64,000 nucleotides of DNA from Streptomyces montanisoli (GTDB lineage Bacteria > Actinomycetota > Actinomycetes > Streptomycetales > Streptomycetaceae). The notes beneath the pieces were generated by a model. It had not been told where the DNA came from. It did no database searches and saw nothing but the letters and a program-made list of their open reading frames with translations. The stretch covers positions 1 through 64,000 of the forward strand of contig NZ_JAGIQL010000009.1 of NCBI RefSeq assembly GCF_017813245.1, in the 5' to 3' direction. How positions within the stretch are numbered: position 1 is the first letter of the stretch; the number at the start of each line of letters is the position of its first letter. This document shows positions 9,106-17,222 of the stretch, piece after piece. A program made the translations under genes and the position numbers.

Positions 9106-9576
9106 CTATTCGCTGTGCGCGAAGAGTTTGAGCACCGGTACGCCGACCTGGTGCCGCGCCCGCGACGCCCAGTCGCGGTGGAAGAACTCCTCCACGTAGT
9201 GGGGTTCGGTCAGCACGATGACCTCGTCGGCCCCCGACTCCTCGACGGCCGACTTGAGCCGGTCGAGCGGGTGCTTCTCGACGACCTGCCCGGTGGCCTC
9301 GGTGCCCGCGCCGCGCAGGGCGGTGAGCGAGTGGGCGAGTGCCACGCGCGCGGGGTGTCTGGCCTCCTCGCCCTCCGGCTCCTCGGCCTCCTGGGAGGCC
9401 TCCTTCAGCTCGCCGTAGGCCACGTCGTCGATCGCGCGCAGCAGCACGTCGGCCTGGTCACCGCGTGGCTGCATGAGCACCACGAAAGACACCTTCTGGT
9501 CGCCGTGGAGCGTCGTCACGAACTCCACGTCCTCGGGCGTCAGGGCCTTCTCGATCATCAGTACGCTCGTGAACAC
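9106..9576 (-). CDS. Conserved small protein, Streptomyces murC-adjacent family
   Basis: A 156-residue soluble protein I cannot assign to a reaction. It starts MFTSVLMIEKALTPEDVEFV and ends in a region (VIVLTEPHYVEEFFHRDWASRARHQVGVPVLKLF) whose alternating hydrophobic pattern suggests an alpha/beta fold somewhat like universal-stress proteins. A central acidic stretch (EASQEAEEPEGEEA) is probably a flexible loop. From memory, similar Streptomyces proteins carry the name indole-3-glycerol phosphate synthase, but 156 residues without a TIM-barrel pattern do not support that name. It lies upstream of murC on the same strand. Confidence 0.75.
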   Translation of the reverse strand: MFTSVLMIEKALTPEDVEFVTTLHGDQKVSFVVLMQPRGDQADVLLRAIDDVAYGELKEASQEAEEPEGEEARHPARVALAHSLTALRGAGTEATGQVVEKHPLDRLKSAVEESGADEVIVLTEPHYVEEFFHRDWASRARHQVGVPVLKLFAHSE

Positions 9577-9768
9577 GACAGGCGCCCTTCCGTCCGTCCT
9601 GGCGGGCCGCAGCCGCGGCCCACTGCTGAAACCATCCTTCCCCGCGCTCGCACGGGGTCGCGACTAGTCTGCCCAGCCGAAGCTAACCGGAACGAGAGAT
9701 TCCGTCAGGTGGGCTCGAAAATCCGTTCACGGCCGTACCTCCGCTCGTCCCGGTCCTCGGTCTCTCGG

Positions 9769-10581
9769 CTACCCCTGATCGCCGGAGATCCACTCGGCGC
9801 CGGCGCGCGCGTAGCGGCAGAACAGGAAACCGTCCTCGCTCAGCAGCGACACCGGCTCGAACCGCTCGGGGACGGCGACCTCGGGTCCGCCCGCCACACG
9901 CTGCGCGGACCCCGCCGTGAGCAGCGGCGACACCGTGAGGCACAGCTCGTCGAGCAGGCGGCTCGCCACGAACTGGCCGAGCAGCCGGGGCCCGCCCTCC
10001 GTCAGCAGCCTGGTCAGGCCGCGCTCCGCCAGGGCGTCCACCGCGCGCACCGGATCCACTCCGGGGCCGTCGCCGGCGACCACCACCTCGGCGCCGGCCT
10101 TCTCCGCCTCCCGCACGCGCTCCGGCGGCGCCGCGGCCCCCGTGAGCAGCAGCGTCGGCACGCGCGGTGCGGTGAACAGCGGCCGCGAGAAGTCCAGCGC
10201 CAGGCTCGCCGACACCACGGCGATGGCGGCCGCGGGGCCCTGCCCCGAGGCGGCACGCCGCGCCGCGAACGCCTCCCTGGCCCGCGCGGGCAGGTAGTCC
10301 ACCTGCCGTACGGTCTCCGCGCCCACCACGACGACGTCGGCGAGCGCGCGCAGCACCCCGAAGATCCGCATGTCGCCGGCGGACGAGATCGTCTGCGAAC
10401 GGCCCTCGTGCTGGGCCGCCCCGTCCAGCGTCGACACCATGTTCGCCCGCAGCCAGGGCCGCCCGCCCGCCAGGGCCGGGTACGCGTAGGCGTCGGCCAG
10501 CTCCTCCAGCGTCCACGTGCGGTCGCCGCCGGGCGGCGGCCCCTCGGGTGTCGGATAGGTCACAGGGAACAGGCGTCGCAT
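9769..10581 (-). CDS. Pyrimidine reductase family protein (RibD C-terminal / DHFR-like fold)
   Basis: A 270-residue NADPH-type reductase of the RibD C-terminal family. RANMVSTLDGAAQHEGRSQTIS and FGVLRALADVVVVGAETVR are the substrate and cofactor motifs, and LLTEGGPRLLGQF is the conserved glycine-rich segment. Family members reduce riboflavin intermediates or similar compounds. With no deaminase domain and no rib genes nearby, the real substrate is unknown. The ATG overlaps, back to back, with a possible ATG of zapE in a GCATGC palindrome, so the two genes are divergent. Confidence 0.85.
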   Translation of the reverse strand: MRRLFPVTYPTPEGPPPGGDRTWTLEELADAYAYPALAGGRPWLRANMVSTLDGAAQHEGRSQTISSAGDMRIFGVLRALADVVVVGAETVRQVDYLPARAREAFAARRAASGQGPAAAIAVVSASLALDFSRPLFTAPRVPTLLLTGAAAPPERVREAEKAGAEVVVAGDGPGVDPVRAVDALAERGLTRLLTEGGPRLLGQFVASRLLDELCLTVSPLLTAGSAQRVAGGPEVAVPERFEPVSLLSEDGFLFCRYARAGAEWISGDQG

Positions 10582-10604
10582 GCGAAGCAGTCTGGTCAAA
10601 CTCC

Positions 10605-10610
10605 TAGAGT
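10605..10610 (+). promoter_or_regulatory. -10 box of a probable leaderless zapE transcript
   Basis: TAGAGT fits the TANNNT -10 consensus and ends 8 bases before the zapE GTG. That spacing would place the transcription start at or 1-2 bases before the start codon. No good ribosome-binding site is present, which agrees with a leaderless mRNA. No clear -35 is visible. Confidence 0.4.
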
Positions 10611-10618
10611 TGGGCAAT

Positions 10619-11701
10619 GTGACCTCCTCGACCGCCGCGGCCGGCGGCTCCAGCACCGCCGCCCCCCTCTCCCTGTGCGCACGCGAACCCCGGGTACCCG
10701 CCGACCGGCTCGTGGCCGAGATGGTGCCGCCGCCGCGCTTCGACTCCGTGCGCTTCGACACGTACGTGCCCGACCCCGCGCAGCCGAGCCAGGCCGAGGC
10801 GGTCGAGGTGCTGCGCGCCTTCGCCGCGGGGATCGGCGACGACGCCGGGGCGGCGGGCGGCAAACGCCGCTGGTTCGCCCGCAGGCCTGCCGCGCAGGCG
10901 GGGCCGCGCGGGGTCTACCTGGACGGCGGCTACGGCGTCGGCAAGACCCACCTGCTCGCCTCGCTCTGGCACGCGGCGCCCGCGCCGGCCGACCGCAAGG
11001 CGTTCGGCACGTTCGTGGAGCTGACGAACCTGGTGGGCGCGCTCGGCTTCCAGCAGACCGTCCGCACGCTCAGCGGCCACCGTCTGCTGTGCATCGACGA
11101 GTTCGAACTGGACGACCCCGGCGACACCGTCCTCGTCTCCACGCTGCTCGGCAGGCTGGTCGAGGCGGGCGTGGCGCTCGCCGCGACCTCCAACACGCTG
11201 CCCGGCAAGCTCGGCGAGGGGAGGTTCGCCGCGGTCGACTTCCTCCGCGAGATCCAGGGTCTGTCCGCGCACTTCAGGCCGGTGCGCATCGACGGCGACG
11301 ACTACCGCCACCGCGGGCTGCCCGAGGCGCCGCGGCCGTACCCGGCGGAGCGCGTCACCGCCGCGGCCGGGGCCACCGCGGGCGCGAGCCTGGACGCCTT
11401 CCCCGACCTGCTCGACCACCTGGCCACGGTCCACCCGAGCCGGTACGGCGCCCTGACCGACGGGCTGCGCGCGGTCTGCCTGACGGACGTGCGCCCGGTG
11501 AGCGACCAGTCGAAGGCGCTGCGGCTGGTCGTGCTCGCCGACCGGCTCTACGACCGGGAGATACCGGTCCTGGCGTCGGGCGTGCCGTTCGACCGGCTGT
11601 TCGGCGAGGAGATGCTGAACGGCGGCTACCGCAAGAAGTACTTCCGCGCCATCTCCCGGCTCACCGCACTGGCCAGGGAGGCGGAGGGGTTGATCGGGTA
11701 G
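10619..11701 (+). CDS. zapE: AFG1/ZapE-family cell division ATPase
   Basis: A 360-residue AAA-type P-loop ATPase. Walker A is GGYGVGKTH and Walker B is LLCIDEFEL. CAREPRVPADRLVAEMVPPPRF and FDSVRFDTYVPDP form the N-terminal block typical of actinobacterial ZapE. In E. coli the family acts on the Z-ring under stress; its role in Streptomyces is not settled. A GTG at 10619 is chosen because the conserved region follows it closely and a -10 box precedes it. An in-frame ATG at 10580 is an alternative. Confidence 0.88.
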   Translation: MTSSTAAAGGSSTAAPLSLCAREPRVPADRLVAEMVPPPRFDSVRFDTYVPDPAQPSQAEAVEVLRAFAAGIGDDAGAAGGKRRWFARRPAAQAGPRGVYLDGGYGVGKTHLLASLWHAAPAPADRKAFGTFVELTNLVGALGFQQTVRTLSGHRLLCIDEFELDDPGDTVLVSTLLGRLVEAGVALAATSNTLPGKLGEGRFAAVDFLREIQGLSAHFRPVRIDGDDYRHRGLPEAPRPYPAERVTAAAGATAGASLDAFPDLLDHLATVHPSRYGALTDGLRAVCLTDVRPVSDQSKALRLVVLADRLYDREIPVLASGVPFDRLFGEEMLNGGYRKKYFRAISRLTALAREAEGLIG

Positions 11702-11725
11702 GTTCCGGCACCGGATAGGTTCTGA

Positions 11726-11759
11726 AGCCGTACGTAACCGTCCGGAGCCGTACGCAACC
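11726..11759. repeat. Direct repeat pair upstream of osmC
   Basis: Two 14-base copies, AGCCGTACGTAACC (11726-11739) and AGCCGTACGCAACC (11746-11759), differ at one base and have an exact 20-base period, so they lie on one face of the helix. They overlap the region just upstream of the osmC ribosome site and follow a TAGGTT box at 11716-11721. This could be an operator, but no regulator gene is adjacent. Confidence 0.45.
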
Positions 11760-11776
11760 AGAGAAAGGGATCCACC

Positions 11777-12202
11777 ATGGCCACCACGCGCCAGGCACAC
11801 ACCGTCTGGGAGGGCAACCTCCCCAAGGGTGCAGGGAACGTCACGTTCGACTCCTCCGGCATCCCTCAGCAGGCGGTCACCTGGGCCTCCCGCGCGGAGG
11901 AGGCGAACGGCAAGACCAGCCCCGAGGAGCTGATCGCCGCCGCCCACTCCAGCTGCTTCTCGATGGCGCTGTCGAACGGCCTCGACAAGGCCGGCACCCC
12001 GCCGACCAAGCTCACCACGCAGGCCGAGGTCACCTTCCAGCCCGGCACCGGCATCACCGGCGTGCACCTCACCGTGCAGGGCGAGGTCCCCGGTCTCGAC
12101 GAGGCCGGCTTCGTGAAGGCCGCCGAGGACGCCAAGGCCAACTGCCCGGTGAGCCAGGCGCTCTCCGGCACGACGATCACGCTGAGCGCGTCGCTCGCCT
12201 GA
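11777..12202 (+). CDS. OsmC family peroxiredoxin
   Basis: A 141-residue thiol peroxidase of the OsmC/Ohr family, which detoxifies organic hydroperoxides in the cytoplasm. The two reactive cysteines are Cys60 in AAHSSCFSM and Cys123 in ANCPVS, and the start MATTRQAHTVWEGNL is typical of OsmC rather than Ohr. GAGAAAGGGA upstream provides a ribosome site. A hairpin follows the stop. Confidence 0.93.
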   Translation: MATTRQAHTVWEGNLPKGAGNVTFDSSGIPQQAVTWASRAEEANGKTSPEELIAAAHSSCFSMALSNGLDKAGTPPTKLTTQAEVTFQPGTGITGVHLTVQGEVPGLDEAGFVKAAEDAKANCPVSQALSGTTITLSASLA

Positions 12203-12216
12203 ACACGCCGAGCCGG

Positions 12217-12243
12217 CCCCGCACGGGCACCGTCCGTGCGGGG
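12217..12243. terminator. Bidirectional hairpin between osmC and the zinc-ribbon gene
   Basis: A 10-bp perfect GC stem (12217-12226 with 12234-12243) and 7-base loop sit exactly between two convergent genes, so it can end transcripts from both sides. Confidence 0.7.
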
Positions 12244-12414
12244 TCAGCCCGAACAGGCCTGGCGCTGGGCCTCCTGCCACTCGCAGACGGGGCAGTACGT
12301 GGCGCCCCTGATGGACTCCGGATACTCGGTCGGCTCCCCGCACAGCACGCAGTCCGCGCGGGCCTCGGAGCCGGTGGCGTCGGTGGAGTCGCTTGCGTGC
12401 GTGGAGTCGGTCAT
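12244..12414 (-). CDS. Small zinc-ribbon-like protein
   Basis: A 56-residue protein with two CxxC pairs, CVLC and CPVC, about 22 residues apart, as in a zinc ribbon. The N terminus (MTDSTHASDSTDATGSEARAD) is low-complexity and acidic. The ATG at 12414 is preferred because the upstream in-frame extension is basic and non-conserved in character. Function unknown; a structural zinc module that binds nucleic acid or a partner protein is possible. Confidence 0.7.
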   Translation of the reverse strand: MTDSTHASDSTDATGSEARADCVLCGEPTEYPESIRGATYCPVCEWQEAQRQACSG

Positions 12415-12442
12415 GCCGCCCAGGCTACGGCCGCTGCCGCGC

Positions 12443-13120
12443 TCAGTGTGCGCCGTTCTGCGCGGGGGTGGCTTCGCTGGGCCTGACGATGACGAAGCCC
12501 TCGCCGCGGAGCATGAGCTGGACGGCCTCACCCGAACCGCCGCGGATCATCGAGCCGACGGACTGGGAGCGGTGCAGCGTCGTCTCGAGCTGGGCGCTCC
12601 AGCCGACGACCGCGTCGGTGTCCACGTACACGGGCTGCTGCGTGGAGACGGGGATGACGATCGGGTTGCCCTCGCAGATCACGGCGAGCTTGCCGTAGCC
12701 GGTGAAGAGGCTGTTGAAGAGGCCGCCGCCGGTCATGCCCGCGCCCTTGACCATCTTGATCTCGTAGCTGAGGGTCGGGTCGAAGCACAGGACGTTGCGG
12801 CCGTTTATGGTCAGGGCGTCGCCCTGCTCGATCTCGACGATGAAGCAGTTCGCCGCCTCGTGCGCGAACCACGCCTCGCCCTGGCCCCTGACGGCCATGA
12901 GCGGCAGCCCCTCGCCCGTGATGGCGCGCTTGAGCATGCCGCCGACGCCCTGGCCCTTGCGTTCGAACTGGAGATTGCCGCGGAAGGCGATCATGGCCCC
13001 TTGGCGCGCGTGCATCTCGCCGTTGACGACGTACTTGACCGACTTGGCGTTCTGGAGGGTCATTCCGGGTGCGGCGGGCTGCTGGGCGAGGTGCTCGGTG
13101 GCGAAGAGGTCGCTTTTCAT
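12443..13120 (-). CDS. AIM24 family protein
   Basis: A 225-residue all-beta protein. NGEMHARQGAMIAFRGNLQFERKG, GEAWFAHEA and GGSGEAVQLMLRGEGFVIVRPS fit the AIM24/TerD-like beta-sandwich family. In yeast AIM24 is mitochondrial; the bacterial role is unclear. The ATG at 13120 begins the recognisable domain, and the gene is divergent from the Pth2-like gene with a 60-base gap. It is not clearly linked to any neighbour. Confidence 0.82.
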   Translation of the reverse strand: MKSDLFATEHLAQQPAAPGMTLQNAKSVKYVVNGEMHARQGAMIAFRGNLQFERKGQGVGGMLKRAITGEGLPLMAVRGQGEAWFAHEAANCFIVEIEQGDALTINGRNVLCFDPTLSYEIKMVKGAGMTGGGLFNSLFTGYGKLAVICEGNPIVIPVSTQQPVYVDTDAVVGWSAQLETTLHRSQSVGSMIRGGSGEAVQLMLRGEGFVIVRPSEATPAQNGAH

Positions 13121-13180
13121 GCACGCATATTCACCCGGAGCGTTGGATTCCGCCAAGAAGCGGCCTGAGAGACTTGCGCG

Positions 13181-13918
13181 GTGACCACTGAGCCGAACGA
13201 CATGCCGCGCGACGACCCGAGGGACGAGGCCCCGCAGTTCGTCCTGCCGCTGGTGCTGCGCCTGGAACGGACGGCGCCGCCGTCCCGCACGGACGCGCTG
13301 GAGACGGCGGCGCGCGCCGTGCTGACGATCCTCTCCGACGAGCGGTCGCTCGACGGGGGCGAGTGGGCCGCCCGCATGCGGGACTGGCAGGACGCGCGCA
13401 TCAGGAAGGTGGTGCGCAGGGCGCGCGGCGCGGAGTGGCGCAGGGCGGCGGCACTGCCCGGCATCACGGTGACCGGCACGCGCGCCGAGAACCCGGCCGA
13501 GGTGCGGGTGCACCCGCCCGTGCCGCTGGACGGCTGGCCGAAGGAGCTCGCGCGCCTCCAGGTCTCGGGCACGGAGCTGCCGGACGCCGAGCCGCTCGCG
13601 CCGCTTGCGCCCGGTGTGCCGGTGCTCTGGTTCAACCCGGACCTGGAGATGTCGGCGGGCAAGGCGTGCGCCCAGGCGGGGCACGGCGCGCAGCTGGCCT
13701 GGTGGGCGCTGTCCGAGGCGGGCAGGACGGCATGGCACGAGAGCGGCTTCGCCCTGGCCGCGCGGGTCGCCTCGCGGGAGAAGTGGCGGGACCTGCACGC
13801 GAGCGGGCTGCCGCTGGTCGAGGACGCCGGTTTCACGGAGATCGCCCCGGGCAGCGCGACGGTGATCGCCGACCACCCGGCCCTGGAGGCCGCCGCCGGC
13901 GCGCCCCGGGGCCGCTGA
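13181..13918 (+). CDS. Pth2-type peptidyl-tRNA hydrolase family protein
   Basis: A 245-residue protein whose C-terminal half carries the archaeal/eukaryotic Pth2 signature: LEMSAGKACAQAGHGAQLAWW matches the GK-AAQ-aHA catalytic segment. The N-terminal half (FVLPLVLRLERTAPPSR) is an extra domain found in actinobacterial members. The family releases peptides from stalled peptidyl-tRNA. Streptomyces also has a standard Pth elsewhere, so this may be a back-up or have changed substrate. GTG start. Confidence 0.78.
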   Translation: MTTEPNDMPRDDPRDEAPQFVLPLVLRLERTAPPSRTDALETAARAVLTILSDERSLDGGEWAARMRDWQDARIRKVVRRARGAEWRRAAALPGITVTGTRAENPAEVRVHPPVPLDGWPKELARLQVSGTELPDAEPLAPLAPGVPVLWFNPDLEMSAGKACAQAGHGAQLAWWALSEAGRTAWHESGFALAARVASREKWRDLHASGLPLVEDAGFTEIAPGSATVIADHPALEAAAGAPRGR

Positions 13919-13936
13919 GGCCGTCGCGTCCGGTCG

Positions 13937-14443
13937 CTACGGGGTGCACGCGCCGGTGACGGAGCCGGCGCTCGTGGCGCGGTGGACGGTCACCTTGACC
14001 GACCGCAGGCTCGTCCCGTCCGCCGCGCTCACCGCGCCGGCGGCGGTGCACACCAGCTGGCGCATGGCGGCCCGTGACTCCCAGTACCCGAGCGGCGCGA
14101 ACACCTGGACCGAGCCCTCCCCGCGGGCCATGACGACGGGTGGCCTGGCGGGGGCGTAGCTGATCAGGCCGCGGGCGCGTTCGGCCGGGTCGGGCCCCTG
14201 GGCGAGCTGCCGGAGAGCGGCACCGGCGGGATCGGGGCCCCGGTAGGGCCGCGAGACGGGTTCGAGCCCCTGCGGCGAGTAGAAGTAGACGTGGACGGCG
14301 GCCGCCGGGCGGGACGGGGTGCCGGGCACTCCCGCGGCCGGCGATCCGGCCGGCGCCGGGCCCGCGTCGCCGACGGAGCACGCGGTCAGCGGCGCCAGGA
14401 GCAGCGCGACAACGGCGACCAGGGGTCTGTAGTGGCGTTTCAT
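13937..14443 (-). CDS. GerMN-like lipoprotein, downstream partner of the two-component system
   Basis: A 168-residue lipoprotein. Residues 1-22 are a signal peptide ending in the lipobox LTAC. The rest (VHVYFYSPQGLEPVSRPY...AALRQLAQGPDPAERARGLISYAP...VQVFAPLGYW...LVCTAAGAV) has the layout of a GerMN domain, as in sporulation protein GerM and in LpqB. Its ATG overlaps the kinase stop (ATGA), so it is translationally coupled to it. By analogy with LpqB next to MtrAB it may modulate the kinase outside the membrane; this is inference. Confidence 0.8.
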   Translation of the reverse strand: MKRHYRPLVAVVALLLAPLTACSVGDAGPAPAGSPAAGVPGTPSRPAAAVHVYFYSPQGLEPVSRPYRGPDPAGAALRQLAQGPDPAERARGLISYAPARPPVVMARGEGSVQVFAPLGYWESRAAMRQLVCTAAGAVSAADGTSLRSVKVTVHRATSAGSVTGACTP

Positions 14444-15876
14444 TCCGGCCCGTGCGGCATGGTGAGGGTGAAGACCGCTCCGCCTTCCGGCGCGTTGGCG
14501 GCGATGAGGGTGCCTCCGTGCAGACGGGCGTTCTCGGCGGCGATGGCCAGTCCGAGGCCGCTGCCGCCGCTGCGCGTGCGGGCGCCGTCCCCCTTGGTGA
14601 AGCGGTCGAAGACGTGCGGCAGTACCTCGCCGCGAATGCCGGGTCCGTCGTCGCGAACGGTGATCGTGAGGGCGCCCGACGACGCGTGGGCGTGGATGCT
14701 CACCCGCGGCTGCGGCCCGCCGTGGCGCAGGGCGTTGCCGACGAGGTTGGCGAGGACGACGTCGATCCGGCGCGGGTCGAGGCGGGCGCGCAGCCCCTCG
14801 GGCGTGTCGACGTCCACCCGGCCCTGCCACTGACGCAGGGCGAGTGTCTTGCGGACGAGTTCGCCGATGTCGATCTCGTCGGTGTTGAGCCGTGCGGCTC
14901 CCGCGTCGAACCGGGAGATCTCCATCAGGTCCTCGACCATGCGGGCGAGTTTGCGTGTCTCGCCGGCGACCAGGGCGAGGGCTTCCGCGGTCTCCGGCGC
15001 GAGCCGGCCGGACGCGGCGTCGTGGTCGACGATGCCGGTGACGGCGGTCATCGCCGCGAGCGGGGTGCGCAGTTCGTGGGAGACGTCGGCGGCGAACCTG
15101 CGGGCCTTGGCCTCCATGCCGCGCAGGGCGGCGGCGTCGGCCTGCAGCGTCGCGGCCATGGTGTTGAAGGTACGGCCCAGCTCGGCGATCTCGTCGTGTC
15201 CTGTGACGTCGATGCGGGTGGAGAGTGCGCCGGTGGCCATGGTCTCGGCGGCCGCGCGCAGCCTGCTGACCGGGCGCAGGAAGCGGCGGGCGGCCAGCAG
15301 GGCGAGCACGGCGGACGCGGCGACGACGGGCAGGGCACCGGCGCGGGCGGCGGCGATCAGCGAGGCGACGTCCTGCTGCTGCGGCTCCAGGGAGAAGGTC
15401 GCGTAGACGACGAGCCCCGAGGACGTTGACGGCCGGCCCGCGGAGGTGACGGGCAGGGCGATGGCGAGGCGGGGCCGCCCCTGGTCGTGGAAGCGCTGCG
15501 CCAGCGCCATGGTGGCCGACGCGGCGGAGGCTCGCAGAGAGGCGGGCAGCACGGGGCCGGGGGTGTGAGCGGCCGTCGGCGGGCCACCGCGGTAGGCGGC
15601 CGCGGTGCGCCAGTCGCGGGCGCCGCCCGCGCGGTCGAGCTGCACGGCGAGGTTGCGCAGGTCCGAAGCGGCGGGGTGGGCCGGCAGGTCGGGGGCGAGC
15701 GAGTCGACCTGGGCCCGCAGGTCGTGCACCGCGCTGTCCTGGGCGCGCCCGAGTATCGCGTCGCGTGCCTGGTGGAACGTCAGCGCCGCGGTGGTCAGGG
15801 CGGAGAGCGCGGAGAGCAGGACGAAGGTGACGACCAGCCGGGCGCGCAGGCCGTGCGGCAGGAGGCGGCGCCTCAC
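14440..15876 (-). CDS. Sensor histidine kinase
   Basis: A 478-residue membrane kinase: TM1 at about 12-33, an extracytoplasmic domain of roughly 140 residues, TM2 at about 178-200, HAMP to about 255, the H-box FAADVSHELRTPL with His267, then N (NLVGNALRHGG), G1 (DDGPGIRG), F and G2 (GSGLGLAIA) boxes. It phosphorylates the upstream regulator, with which it overlaps by 4 bases (GTGA). The architecture is of the MtrB/CseC/AfsQ2 type, but I cannot name the stimulus. The flanking lipoproteins suggest an envelope signal. Confidence 0.92.
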   Translation of the reverse strand: MRRRLLPHGLRARLVVTFVLLSALSALTTAALTFHQARDAILGRAQDSAVHDLRAQVDSLAPDLPAHPAASDLRNLAVQLDRAGGARDWRTAAAYRGGPPTAAHTPGPVLPASLRASAASATMALAQRFHDQGRPRLAIALPVTSAGRPSTSSGLVVYATFSLEPQQQDVASLIAAARAGALPVVAASAVLALLAARRFLRPVSRLRAAAETMATGALSTRIDVTGHDEIAELGRTFNTMAATLQADAAALRGMEAKARRFAADVSHELRTPLAAMTAVTGIVDHDAASGRLAPETAEALALVAGETRKLARMVEDLMEISRFDAGAARLNTDEIDIGELVRKTLALRQWQGRVDVDTPEGLRARLDPRRIDVVLANLVGNALRHGGPQPRVSIHAHASSGALTITVRDDGPGIRGEVLPHVFDRFTKGDGARTRSGGSGLGLAIAAENARLHGGTLIAANAPEGGAVFTLTMPHGPE

Positions 15877-16565
15877 AGCGGGCCGAAGCGGTAGCCGAAG
15901 CCCCGCACGGTCTGGACGTAGCGCGGCCGGCGCGGGTCGTCCTCGATCTTGGCCCGCAGGCGCGTCACGCAGGCGTCCACGAGCCTGAAGTCGCCGTAGT
16001 AGCTGTGTTCCCAGACCTCTTCGAGCAGTTGCTGGCGGCCGAAGGTCCGCTCGGGCCAGGCCGACAGGAACAGCAGCAGCTTGAGTTCGGAGGGCGCGAG
16101 CGCGAGGTCTTCGCCGCGCTTGCGCACGGTCAGCGCCGCGCGGTCGATCTCCAGGTCCGCGTAGGTGGCGCGCTCGTCCCCCGCGCGGGCATCGGGCTGC
16201 GAGGGGGCCAGGCGGCGCAGGACGGCGCGCATGCGGGCCTCGATGACCTCGTCGCTCGCGGGTTTGACGATGTAGTCGTCGGCGCCCGCCTCCAGGCCGA
16301 CGACCACGTCGACGTCGTCGCTGCGTGCGGAGAGGATGACAAGGGGCACCTGACTGGTCGCGCGGACACGCCGGCAGACCTCGAGGCCGCTCATGCCGGG
16401 CAGCATCAGGTCGAGCAGCACGATGTCGGGCGGCGCGGCGGCGAGCGCCTCAAGACCGTCCTCCCCGGTGCCGACCGCCTCCGTCTCGTGGCCGCGGCGG
16501 TGCAGCCCGAGGGTGACGCCCCTGCGGACGGCGGGGTCGTCCTCGATCAGCAGGACTCGTGTCAT
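15873..16565 (-). CDS. OmpR-family response regulator
   Basis: A 230-residue regulator with a receiver domain (acidic pair IEDD, phosphorylatable Asp52 in LLDLMLPG, Lys in YIVKPA) and a C-terminal winged helix ending RLRAKIEDDPRRPRYVQTVRGFGYRF. It pairs with the downstream kinase and follows an upstream lipoprotein gene by 37 bases. It resembles CseB and AfsQ1, but no sigma-factor gene is nearby, so neither name is used. Confidence 0.93.
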   Translation of the reverse strand: MTRVLLIEDDPAVRRGVTLGLHRRGHETEAVGTGEDGLEALAAAPPDIVLLDLMLPGMSGLEVCRRVRATSQVPLVILSARSDDVDVVVGLEAGADDYIVKPASDEVIEARMRAVLRRLAPSQPDARAGDERATYADLEIDRAALTVRKRGEDLALAPSELKLLLFLSAWPERTFGRQQLLEEVWEHSYYGDFRLVDACVTRLRAKIEDDPRRPRYVQTVRGFGYRFGPL

Positions 16566-16602
16566 GGGCGCTGTCTCGCTTTCGTCGTCGTCCGCCGGCG
16601 CG

Positions 16603-17160
16603 TCAGCGCGCCCGGCCGCCGGTGTTCAGCGGGGCGGCGGCGCCGCTGCCGTCGCACAGCACGGGCCATACCTCCCCCGGCAGACCCGATTCGTGGATCC
16701 GCACGACCACGTCGGGCACCTTCGCCGAGCCGGGGATGCCCGGCGCGGCGGCGGCCGTGCACACGAGCTGGCTGACGGCCGTCCTGTCCAGCTCCGACAC
16801 CAGCCACGGCAGGTACAGGTCGACCGCTCCCCGCGAGGCCCGGGCCTTGACCCGGTGCGTGCCCGGGGGCAGCGCGGTGAGCAGCCCGCGTGCGTGCTCC
16901 GAGGGCGTGGGCCCGGCCAGGAGCGCGTCGAGGGCGCCTTGCGGCCCGGCGTCCTCCGGTGCGGTACGGGCGACGGGCCAGATGCCGCGCGACGTGAGGA
17001 AGTACACGCGGAACACGTGCGCCCGCACCTCGACCCGCCGGCCCTCGGCCGGCGGGCCGGCCCTCTCGGGGCCGGTGGCCGTGACCCCGCAGCCGGCGAG
17101 CAGGGCGGCCGCGGGCAGCCACAGGGCCAGGGCGGCCCGGCGCCGCGGAAGACGTCTCAT
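16603..17160 (-). CDS. GerMN-like lipoprotein, upstream partner of the two-component system
   Basis: A 185-residue lipoprotein with a basic start, a hydrophobic core and the lipobox LLAGC at about residue 23. The mature part (VFRVYFLTSRGIWPVART...GALDALLAGPTPSEHARGLLTALPPGTHRVKA...VSQLVCTAAAAPG) parallels the lipoprotein at 13937-14443 segment by segment, so both are probably GerMN-like and paralogous. It is the first gene of the lipoprotein-regulator-kinase-lipoprotein unit. Confidence 0.8.
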   Translation of the reverse strand: MRRLPRRRAALALWLPAAALLAGCGVTATGPERAGPPAEGRRVEVRAHVFRVYFLTSRGIWPVARTAPEDAGPQGALDALLAGPTPSEHARGLLTALPPGTHRVKARASRGAVDLYLPWLVSELDRTAVSQLVCTAAAAPGIPGSAKVPDVVVRIHESGLPGEVWPVLCDGSGAAAPLNTGGRAR

Positions 17161-17222
17161 GGGCCCGCCCTCCTTCACCGCGACTGCCCGGTCTCTGCTG
17201 TCCTGGAGGTGCCGAGCGGGGG

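Noticed and set aside
9106..9576. Indole-3-glycerol phosphate synthase name for the small gene before murC
   Set aside because: Only 156 residues, no TIM-barrel repeats or TrpC motifs, and no trp genes nearby.
7600..11718. Very long plus-strand open frame of more than 1,300 codons
   Set aside because: It lies opposite murC and other clear genes. High GC makes stops rare in shadow frames, and the translation is Arg/Gly/His-rich without domains. The end of it overlaps zapE in a different frame.
14440..16565. Naming the two-component pair CseBC or AfsQ12
   Set aside because: The defining sigma-factor gene (sigE or sigQ) is absent, and the flanking lipoproteins are of a different layout.
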